Assembly: GCA_021779435.1 (NCBI GenBank)
Contig: JAJYAR010000152.1
Location: 1 to 6,705 of the forward strand
Source: a bacterium
GTDB lineage: Bacteria; Verrucomicrobiota; Verrucomicrobiae; JAJYAR01
Reading direction: 5' to 3'
DNA length: 6,705 nucleotides
The notes beneath the pieces were generated by a model. It worked only from the letters and a program-made list of their open reading frames with translations. It had not been told where the DNA came from and did no database searches. Below, one piece after another: positions 1-5,708 of the stretch. Numbering within the stretch: position 1 is the first letter of the stretch; the number at the start of each line of letters is the position of its first letter. The position numbers were made by a program, and so were the translations under genes.

Positions 1-1707
1 GTGCTCGCGCGACCTTCCTGAGGCGCGTTCGATGACCCAGTGGAGCGCGGTGTCGACGTCCCTGGCCATGCGCGAGGCGTCCCCGCACACGTACAGGTGG
101 GCTCCCGATTCGAGCCAGTCGTAGAGTTCGGCCGCGTGCTCCAGCATCCTGCTCTGCACGTAGATCTTCTCCTTCTGGTCGCGGGACCACGCCAGATCCA
201 GTTTCGCCAGCGTGCCCTCCGCCTTCATGGCGAGCAGTTCCTCACGGTAAAGGAAGTCGGTCGCCTCGCGCTGGTCGCCGAAGAACAGCCACGTCGCGGC
301 CCTGGCACCCACCGCCTTTCGCTCGTGGAGAAATGCGCGGAACGGCGCCACCCCCGTTCCGGGGCCGATCATGATCACCCGCGTGTCGCCGCTGGCGGGC
401 AGCCGGAACGCGCGGTTGCTGTGCACATGGATTCCGATCCGGCTCACGCCGGGAACGACGCGATCGGCAAGAAAGGTCGAGCACACGCCCTTGCGGTCGC
501 GTCCCCCGAGTTCGTACCGGACCGCTCCGACGGTGAGGTGCACCTGCCCGGCATGTGCCTTGGGCGACGAGGAAATCGAATACAGTCGTGGTTGCAGCCG
601 CCTCAACGTCTTCACGAAGACCTCCGGCGCGAGCGTCACGTCCATGCGTGCGCGCAGAAGGTCCGGCACGTCGTGCACCGCAAGCGCGACCCCGCCGCCG
701 CCACCGCCGCCGAAGAGCGCGAGCGTGTCCGACGTGGGTTTGCCCAGGTCGTACAGCTCCGACAACGCCTGCCGCAGCGGCACCGTCGTTCCTTCAGGCG
801 AGGGGACGCCTTCCTCGCCGTCGGAGCTGAGAGCTGAGAGAACCTCGTCGACGATCTCGGGACAATTCACCGGCATGACTCCGAGTGCGTCACCGGCTTC
901 GTAGGCGAGCCCGGAGTCATCCAGTGCAAACTCGACATGATGAACCTGCTTGGCGGAACCCGGCTGGTTGAGGCATCGCGACGCGAGCACGCGGGCGCGG
1001 AACGGCTTGGAACGGGAGTATCCTTCCGTCGCCGGCTTCACGGAAGCCGTCGACGCAACGACGGGGATGTCGGGGATGGGCGGCACCGATCCGGCTGCGT
1101 TGGTTGTGGCGAGCGCGTGCAGGGCCGCGTGCAGCCAGGCGGAGAATGCCGCCTCGTAATCCACGTCGCAGTCGGTGCGTGGAATCACGCGAGTCGCCCC
1201 GAGCTTCTCGAGGACACCGTCGAAGTCGCGCGCGCATTGGCAGAATCGGGCGTAGTTCGAATCGCCCAGGCCGCACACGGCGAACCGCACTGCCGGCAGC
1301 CGCGGCCCCGTGTCCGTCCGGGCCGAGGCGAGGGCGGCGTGGAGCGCCTTCGCGTTGTCGGGCGGCTCGCCGTCCCCGAAGGTGCTGGTGATGACGAGCA
1401 CGTTCCGCTCGGATGCGAGCCTCGCCGCGTCCATCTGCGCCATGTCGACCGGCATGGCCGCAAAGCCCCGCTTGCCGGCTTCCTTGGCGGCGCGCCTGGC
1501 GAGAGCCTCGGCCGTCCCCGTCTGTGAGCCGAAGAGAATCGTGAGCGGCGTGAGCTGGGCGGCGGCCGAGGCTCCCGGCTGGGCCCGCGCCGCGACATGC
1601 GCGTCGACAGGTCCGCGCGAGAACAGCCCGGCGAGGTAGCCATTCAGCCAGGCGCGTTGCTCGGCGGTGAAGGGAGCTGTATCCGGAATGACGGGTACGA
1701 GGGACAT
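1..1707 (-). CDS. cysJ: CysJ-like NADPH sulfite reductase flavoprotein alpha subunit, C-terminus cut by window edge
   Basis: An uninterrupted frame of 569 codons runs off the left edge. The protein is a diflavin reductase that carries electrons from NADPH through FAD and FMN to a siroheme partner in the cytoplasm. Visible parts, in order: an N-terminal segment FTAEQRAWLNGYLAGL (13-28), resembling the E. coli CysJ N-terminus; an FMN-binding flavodoxin domain with SQTGTAE (61-67), STFGDGEPPDNA (108-119) and LGDSNYARFC (147-156); a linker rich in Pro, Ala and Val (about 200-225); an FAD and connecting domain with RLYSISSS (374-381) and GVCSTFLAD (407-415); and an NADP domain with GPGTGVAPFRAF (448-459), SRDQKEKIYVQ (508-518) and YVCGDASRMA (539-548). 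Compared with E. coli CysJ (599 aa), only about 20 residues, including the terminal aromatic that stacks on FAD, should lie outside. The ATG at 1707 follows the NirA stop by 30 bp and has no clear Shine-Dalgarno. A run of seven glycines (333-339) is unusual. Family assignment is firm; the physiological acceptor is inferred from the neighbour. Confidence 0.95.
   Translation of the reverse strand, partial: MSLVPVIPDTAPFTAEQRAWLNGYLAGLFSRGPVDAHVAARAQPGASAAAQLTPLTILFGSQTGTAEALARRAAKEAGKRGFAAMPVDMAQMDAARLASERNVLVITSTFGDGEPPDNAKALHAALASARTDTGPRLPAVRFAVCGLGDSNYARFCQCARDFDGVLEKLGATRVIPRTDCDVDYEAAFSAWLHAALHALATTNAAGSVPPIPDIPVVASTASVKPATEGYSRSKPFRARVLASRCLNQPGSAKQVHHVEFALDDSGLAYEAGDALGVMPVNCPEIVDEVLSALSSDGEEGVPSPEGTTVPLRQALSELYDLGKPTSDTLALFGGGGGGGVALAVHDVPDLLRARMDVTLAPEVFVKTLRRLQPRLYSISSSPKAHAGQVHLTVGAVRYELGGRDRKGVCSTFLADRVVPGVSRIGIHVHSNRAFRLPASGDTRVIMIGPGTGVAPFRAFLHERKAVGARAATWLFFGDQREATDFLYREELLAMKAEGTLAKLDLAWSRDQKEKIYVQSRMLEHAAELYDWLESGAHLYVCGDASRMARDVDTALHWVIERASGRSREH
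691..711 (-). repeat. GGN triplet run encoding seven glycines
   Basis: Seven successive glycine codons (GGC, GGC, GGT, then three GGC and GGG) lie in the flavoprotein gene, in the connecting domain between the FMN domain and the RLYSISSS motif. The reading frame is intact on both sides. The run is a plausible flexible linker and a slippage-prone tract; no function is shown. Confidence 0.6.
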
Positions 1708-1737
1708 TTGGGTTGCCGGGGTTTGGGTTGATCGGCC

Positions 1738-3540
1738 TTAGCCGAGGATTTCCTGGAGTTCCTTCACGGAGTGGCTTCGCGCCCACGCGACGAACGTCTC
1801 GCCGGGACGACGGAGCCGTTCGTAGGCATCGAGCGCCTTCTCCACGAGGTCGGGCACCTCCTCGGCGCGAACGCCGCGGAAGATCTCCCGGGCGATGCCC
1901 TGCTCGTCGGCCATGCCTCCTCCCATGACGACATGATAGCCCTCGCCGCCGTCGGAGAGTTTCACGCCCACGAAACCGATGTCGCCGCAGTAATGCTGCG
2001 CGCAGGAGTTTGGGCAGCCGGTGAAGTGGAAGTTCATCGGCGGGCCGAACGACCGCTTCGAGAGCCGCTTTGCCAGCGCGAGCGCATGGGCCTTGGTGTC
2101 GCACGAGGAGTATTTGCAGCCCTTGTTTCCGGTGCAGGCGACGATCCCGCCGGTGAGCGCGTGCGGCTCGGTGGGAAGCCCGAGCCTTCCGAGCGTGCGT
2201 TTCGCCGGCTCGACGAACCCATCGGAAACATGGGGCAGGAGCATGTTCTGCCATACGGTCAGCCGCAGTTCGCCCTTGCCGTAGTGGGTCGCGAGATCGG
2301 CGATCGTGTGCATCTGCCTGGGACTGAGCCGTCCGACCGGCACGCCAAAGCCGATCGAGTTCAGCCCCCGCTGCGCCTGCCGGCTCACGCCGAGCCAGCC
2401 CTGCTTGAGGACGGGACGCCGCGGCTCGCAGGCGTCCAGCGGGACGCGTGCGAGGGGAAACGACAGCTTCGCCTCCGCGGCTGCGACGAACTTTTCCACG
2501 CCCCAGGAATCGAGCAGGTATTTGAGCCGGGCCTTCTTTCGATCCGTGCGGCAACCGTTTTCGTTGAACACACGCAGCATGGCGGCGGCCACCGCGACCG
2601 CCTCGGACGGCTTGACCAGCAGGCCGGTGTCGCGGGCGAAGTCCTTGTGGCCGGTGATCCCGCCGAGCTGGACGCGGAAATAGACACCCGGCTCGGCAGG
2701 GACCGGCGGAGAGCCCGTCGAGGCGACGCTCGCGGCGGTCACCCGGACGGCCATGAAGCCGATGTCGTTGGTGTCGGCTGCGGTGGAGAGCGAGCCGCCG
2801 TTGTCGAAGGCGATGTTGAATTTCCGGGGCAGCCCGTAGAGGTCGCGGTGATTCAGGATGTAGTGGTGGAGACCCTTCGCGTGGGGACGCACGTCCAGAA
2901 GTTCGTCGGGATCGAAGCCGCTGTTGGGAGACGCCGTGATGTTGCGGACGTTGTCGGCGCCGGCGCCGCGCGACGTCAGTCCGAGTTCCTGCACACGGAC
3001 GAGCACGCGGATGATGTCACGCGGGCGGAACTCGCGAATCTGCAGGTTGGCGCGGGTGGTGATGTGGGCGTAGCCGCCGCCCAGTTCGGAGGCGAGGTCG
3101 GCGAGTCCGTGCAGTTGCGCGGACGTGAGCTCGCCGCCCGGCACGCGGAGCCGAAGCATGAAGCTGTCCTGGGTCGGCGCGACATGGAAGAGCCCGTGAA
3201 ACTTGAACCGGAACGTGTCGGCCTCGTCGGGAAACCGGTCGCCCTCGGCGTGCGCGACGAGCTTCTCCCAGATATCGAGGGGATTCTCCTCGAGCTTCCA
3301 GCGCTCCGGCTTGCAGAGCTCGCTGACGGGAGTGCCGAAGACGGTGTCCTCGGGCGGCGGAGCCGCGAGGTTGCGCGCTGCGGCGGCGGAGGAAGGTTCG
3401 GCGGCAAGCAGGCCCGTCGCGGTCGTGCCGACGAACGGTGCGACGGGAAGCGCGGCGAGAAAGCCCTCGAGGTATTCCTTCTGCTCCGGAGTGAAGCCGT
3501 TGGGAGGAGAACCGGTGGCGTTGTGCATGGCGGCTGTCAT
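1738..3540 (-). CDS. nirA: NirA-family siroheme/[4Fe-4S] sulfite or nitrite reductase
   Basis: A 600-residue cytoplasmic enzyme catalysing a six-electron reduction (nitrite to ammonium or sulfite to sulfide) on siroheme coupled to a [4Fe-4S] cluster. Cluster ligands are visible as ACTGNKGC (C469, C475) and TGCPNSC (C509, C513). The two ferredoxin-like half domains carry ITTRANLQIR (160-169) and LRLTVWQN (425-432). By alignment with E. coli CysI, the substrate-binding Arg83, Arg153 and Lys215 correspond to R130, R199 and K240; CysI Lys217 is replaced by N242, as in plant nitrite reductases. The N-terminus carries FTPEQKEYLEGFLAAL (16-31) and an Ala/Pro-rich linker (about 32-64) before the conserved core. 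The gene lies between an FNT channel gene (8 bp upstream) and a CysJ-like flavoprotein gene (30 bp downstream), so NADPH-flavoprotein rather than ferredoxin may be its donor. ATG 3540 is chosen; ATG 3528 or GTG 3552 are possible. Family is firm; substrate is open. Confidence 0.93.
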   Translation of the reverse strand: MTAAMHNATGSPPNGFTPEQKEYLEGFLAALPVAPFVGTTATGLLAAEPSSAAAARNLAAPPPEDTVFGTPVSELCKPERWKLEENPLDIWEKLVAHAEGDRFPDEADTFRFKFHGLFHVAPTQDSFMLRLRVPGGELTSAQLHGLADLASELGGGYAHITTRANLQIREFRPRDIIRVLVRVQELGLTSRGAGADNVRNITASPNSGFDPDELLDVRPHAKGLHHYILNHRDLYGLPRKFNIAFDNGGSLSTAADTNDIGFMAVRVTAASVASTGSPPVPAEPGVYFRVQLGGITGHKDFARDTGLLVKPSEAVAVAAAMLRVFNENGCRTDRKKARLKYLLDSWGVEKFVAAAEAKLSFPLARVPLDACEPRRPVLKQGWLGVSRQAQRGLNSIGFGVPVGRLSPRQMHTIADLATHYGKGELRLTVWQNMLLPHVSDGFVEPAKRTLGRLGLPTEPHALTGGIVACTGNKGCKYSSCDTKAHALALAKRLSKRSFGPPMNFHFTGCPNSCAQHYCGDIGFVGVKLSDGGEGYHVVMGGGMADEQGIAREIFRGVRAEEVPDLVEKALDAYERLRRPGETFVAWARSHSVKELQEILG

Positions 3541-3548
3541 GACGCGGG

Positions 3549-3552
3549 TCAC
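3549..3552 (-). other. Possible GTGA stop/start overlap between channel and reductase genes
   Basis: The channel gene ends in TGA (3551-3549). A GTG in frame with the reductase overlaps it as GTGA, reading Val-Thr-Arg-Val before the chosen ATG at 3540. If used, it would give a 604-residue protein and classical translational coupling. No Shine-Dalgarno favours either start. Upstream residues in this frame are antisense-like and not conserved-looking, so the alternative is only a possibility. Confidence 0.3.
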
Positions 3553-4400
3553 GCGGCGGCCGACGCGGGCTTTTCGAACACCGGCGCTGCGACCGCTTCC
3601 GTCGGCGCGCCGGCGCGGGCCGGCCGGTACGTCCAGTAGAGAAAAAGACCCGCGAAGATGAAGCCGCCGACGAAGTTGCCGGCGGTGACGGGCAGCTGGT
3701 TCCATAGCCACCAATCGGATACGGATACGCGGGCTCCGAGCAGGATGCCGGTCGGAATGACGAACATGTTGACGACCGAGTGCTCGAAGCCCTGCGCGAA
3801 GAACGTGAGGATCGGGAGCCACATCGCGACGATCTTGCCGATCGTCGATTGCGACGTGAGGGCCATGACCACGCCCAGACACACCATCCAGTTGCAGAGA
3901 ACCGCCTTTATGAACACGGTGCCGAGTCCGGCGAGTCCGTGTGCGGAGTAGGCGTTGGTCTTCGCCTCGGCGATCTTCACGATCGCGGCTCCGATGCCCG
4001 CGGGCATCTCCGATCCCATCTGCGTCAGGACGGCGTACAGCATCGCGCCATACGCGACGCTTCCGGCGAGGTTCGCGAGGAAGACCCAGGTGAGATTGGC
4101 GAGGACGGTTGTCCAGGAGCTGCGGCCATCCACGGCCGCCAGCGTGGTGATCGCGAAGCTGCCGGTGACGAGTTCGAGGCCGAGCAGCACGATCATGACA
4201 AAGCCGACCGGGAAGACCAACGCACCGACAAGGGGTGTGTTTGTCTGCGCGGTCGCGGTGAGCGCAAGACTGGTGGCGAAGCCCAGCAGGGCGCCGGAAA
4301 GAAAGCCGCGGATCAGCAGATCACGACGTGGCAACGCGGCCTTGCTTTCGCCGGCTGCGAGCATGGATCTGACGACCTCGGAGGGTTTGATGAAGTCCAT
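3549..4400 (-). CDS. Formate/nitrite transporter (FNT) family anion channel
   Basis: A 283-residue inner-membrane protein of the FNT family, whose members are pentameric channels for formate, nitrite, hydrosulfide and similar small monovalent anions. Six hydrophobic spans are visible at about 29-50, 57-90 (broken), 99-125, 162-181, 187-222 (broken) and 237-258, after a short amphipathic N-terminus. Signature residues match FocA as I recall it: LELVTGS (75-81) with T79 at the Thr91 position, CNWMVCL (169-175) with V173 at Val175, F200 at Phe202, and GFEHSVVNMF (204-213) with the central pore histidine H207. The Ala/Pro-rich tail after 259 is probably cytoplasmic. It is the first gene of the operon, 8 bp before the siroheme reductase, which suggests supply of that enzyme's substrate or export of its product. 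Family is firm. Whether it carries nitrite (NirC-like), sulfite or hydrosulfide cannot be read from the sequence. The ATG at 4400 has no clear ribosome binding site. Confidence 0.94.
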   Translation of the reverse strand: MDFIKPSEVVRSMLAAGESKAALPRRDLLIRGFLSGALLGFATSLALTATAQTNTPLVGALVFPVGFVMIVLLGLELVTGSFAITTLAAVDGRSSWTTVLANLTWVFLANLAGSVAYGAMLYAVLTQMGSEMPAGIGAAIVKIAEAKTNAYSAHGLAGLGTVFIKAVLCNWMVCLGVVMALTSQSTIGKIVAMWLPILTFFAQGFEHSVVNMFVIPTGILLGARVSVSDWWLWNQLPVTAGNFVGGFIFAGLFLYWTYRPARAGAPTEAVAAPVFEKPASAAA

Positions 4401-4634
4401 GGGTGTGGGAGGGTGTGGGTTTTTCCATTCTGCATGAGCGGCGTCCGTGCCAGCGGGGCGGCGGAACAGGAAACGGCACCGGCAAAGTGATCATCGAATG
4501 CGTGAGCCGGATTCATTCACCGTGGGTCGCGGCAGCAGTGGTGCTTCGTATGACGGCGCCGGAGGGGTCGGGCGGGGCATTTGGCGCGGATGCTGCTCGG
4601 GGCCATTCATGGAACCGATGAACCCACGTCATCG
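4401..4634. promoter_or_regulatory. Divergent intergenic region between channel operon and LysR gene
   Basis: This 234-bp spacer separates two divergent genes and must hold both promoters. It contains several copies of CATTC or its complement GAATG (4426-4430, 4496-4500, 4514-4518, 4604-4608), a T-N11-A dyad and a small palindrome CCAT-TC-ATGG (4603-4612). I found no convincing sigma-70 -35/-10 pair on either strand and no Shine-Dalgarno before either start. Divergent placement is the classical arrangement for a LysR-type regulator controlling its neighbour and itself. Confidence 0.6.
4496..4514. promoter_or_regulatory. Candidate LysR-type binding site, GAAT-N11-ATTC
   Basis: A perfect 4-bp inverted repeat with 11-bp spacing matches the T-N11-A consensus of LysR-type regulator sites. 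It is centred about 105 bp upstream of the channel start codon and 130 bp upstream of the LysR start. The region is otherwise GC-rich, so the AT-containing arms stand out, but a 4-bp dyad can arise by chance. The adjacent GAATG and CATTC (4496-4500 and 4514-4518) also form a 5-bp dyad with 13-bp spacing. Confidence 0.4.
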
Positions 4635-4640
4635 ATGAAC
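4616..4640 (+). repeat. Direct repeat CGATGAAC with a six-codon upstream ORF overlapping the LysR start
   Basis: CGATGAAC occurs at 4616-4623 and 4633-4640, 17 bp apart; the second copy contains the LysR start codon. The ATG in the first copy (4618) opens a mini-frame, Met-Asn-Pro-Arg-His-Arg, whose TGA stop (4636-4638) overlaps the LysR ATG (4635-4637) as ATGA. This would permit translational coupling. A longer frame from GTG 4447 ends at the same stop but looks non-coding. Confidence 0.35.
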
Positions 4641-5570
4641 GCCACGCTCGACAGCCGGCAGCTGCGCGCGTTTGTGGCGCTCGCCCGGAATCGCAGCTTC
4701 ACGCTCGCGGCGAAGGAGCTGTTCCTGACCCAGTCGGCGATCAGCCATGCCATCAAGGCGTTGGAAAACGATCTTGGCTGCCGCCTGCTTGACCGTGCGG
4801 GACGTCGGGTCGTGCTTACGTCCGCCGGCGAGCGGCTGCTGCGACATGCCGAAGCGATTCTGCGCGAGATGGAAATGGCACGGAGCGGGGTGGAGGAGGT
4901 CACTCGCGAGGGGCACGGCCGGTTGCGCCTCGGTGCGAGCACGACCGCCTGCCAGCATCTGCTTCCGCCGGTGCTGAGGGACTTCCGGCAGCGGTTTCCC
5001 CGGTGCGTCATACGCATCGAGCCGGGAGACCACGGGCATCAGCTCGAACTTCTGCGCGCGGGACACGTTGATCTGTCGCTGATCATCGAGCCGCCCGCGT
5101 CGACGCAGCACGAGTTTGCCTTCATGCCGGTGTTTGAGGACGAACTCCGGTTCCTCGTGCCGCCGTCACATCCCTGGGTGGCGCTCGGCCAGGCGCCGCG
5201 TGAGGCGATCGGGACGGAGACGCTCGTTCTGTATAACAAGACGAGCTACACCTTCCGGCTGGTCTCGGAATATTTCCGGGCGGAAGGCATCGCGCTGAAC
5301 AACGCGATCGAACTTGGGAGCATGGAGGCGATCAAGGAGCTCGTTAAGATCGGGATCGGTGCGGGCGTGCTTGCGCCGTGGATTGCGCGCGGGGAGCTGG
5401 AGTCGGGCGTGCTTGCGTCGTTGCCGCTGGGCGAGCGCAGGCTGGGCCGCACCTGGGGAGTGGCGCACCTGAAAGGACGGCGGTTGTCGGCGATCGAGCA
5501 CACGTTTGTCGGACTCTGTGCCTCGGCCTGCGACGCCCTCGGGCTCACCCCGCGGCGCGGTGGCGAATGA
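4635..5570 (+). CDS. LysR-type transcriptional regulator
   Basis: A 311-residue DNA-binding regulator. The winged helix-turn-helix lies at about 5-63, with ELFLTQSAISHAIKALENDL (28-47) as recognition region and LLDRAGRRVVLTSAG (51-65) as wing. A linker helix (about 66-92) leads to the effector-binding domain (about 95-305), which starts RLRLGASTTACQHLLP (96-111) with a Ser/Thr-rich ligand loop at 102-104. The segment ELGSMEAIKELVKIGIGAGVL (226-246) is typical of this fold. ATG 4635 is chosen because it puts the helix-turn-helix at the N-terminus; TTG 4581 and ATG 4590 are in-frame alternatives. The gene is divergent from the channel-reductase-flavoprotein operon and convergent with the serine acetyltransferase gene, so it probably controls the operon. 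Functional parallels would be CysL, which activates cysJI in Bacillus subtilis, or CysB, which senses O-acetylserine. Orthology to either is not shown; the ligand is unknown. Confidence 0.95.
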   Translation: MNATLDSRQLRAFVALARNRSFTLAAKELFLTQSAISHAIKALENDLGCRLLDRAGRRVVLTSAGERLLRHAEAILREMEMARSGVEEVTREGHGRLRLGASTTACQHLLPPVLRDFRQRFPRCVIRIEPGDHGHQLELLRAGHVDLSLIIEPPASTQHEFAFMPVFEDELRFLVPPSHPWVALGQAPREAIGTETLVLYNKTSYTFRLVSEYFRAEGIALNNAIELGSMEAIKELVKIGIGAGVLAPWIARGELESGVLASLPLGERRLGRTWGVAHLKGRRLSAIEHTFVGLCASACDALGLTPRRGGE

Positions 5571-5604
5571 GGCAGGGCGAAGAAACGCGCTCGGAGATCG
5601 CGTT

Positions 5605-5631
5605 CCACCCTGGGTCGGTGCAGCCGGGTGG
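5605..5631. terminator. Weak candidate hairpin between convergent genes
   Basis: CCACCC (5605-5610) and GGGTGG (5626-5631) can pair as a 6-bp GC-rich stem with a 15-nt loop. It sits in the 138-bp gap between the stops of the LysR gene (5570) and the acetyltransferase gene (5709), where bidirectional termination is expected. There is no T-tract on either strand and the loop is long, so this is weak evidence for an intrinsic terminator. Nothing else is recognisable in the gap. Confidence 0.25.
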
Positions 5632-5708
5632 GGGCCGGCGCCTGGCGCTCGCCGCATGCGTTCGGGCAGCGCCTCCCCTCCGTCAATTCCGCATCAGCGC
5701 GCAGCGCG

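Noticed and set aside
917..2554. A 545-codon minus-strand frame spanning the reductase and flavoprotein genes
   Set aside because: It is an out-of-frame, Arg/Ala-rich translation of two well-supported genes and crosses their junction without any family motif.
1771..3639. A 622-codon open frame on the plus strand, antisense to the reductase and the end of the channel gene
   Set aside because: Its translation shows no recognisable domain, is rich in Arg, Val, Gly and Glu, and lies exactly opposite a clear NirA gene. Long antisense frames are expected where third positions are mostly G or C.
3541..3882. Upstream extension of the reductase frame into the channel gene (714 codons in total)
   Set aside because: The extension overlaps the conserved FNT coding sequence in another frame and has no transit or domain features; the conserved core begins well after Met at 3540.
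4549..4554. TATGAC as a -10 element for the LysR gene
   Set aside because: There is no acceptable -35 hexamer at 16-18 bp upstream, so it was not called a promoter.
4447..4638. A 63-codon plus-strand frame in the divergent spacer ending at the LysR start
   Set aside because: The GTG start has no ribosome binding site and the product is low-complexity Arg/Gly-rich; only the last six codons (from ATG 4618) are noted as a possible upstream mini-ORF.
5636..5648. GCGCC-T-GGCGC inverted repeat between the convergent genes
   Set aside because: A one-base loop cannot form a hairpin and the region is simply GC-rich.
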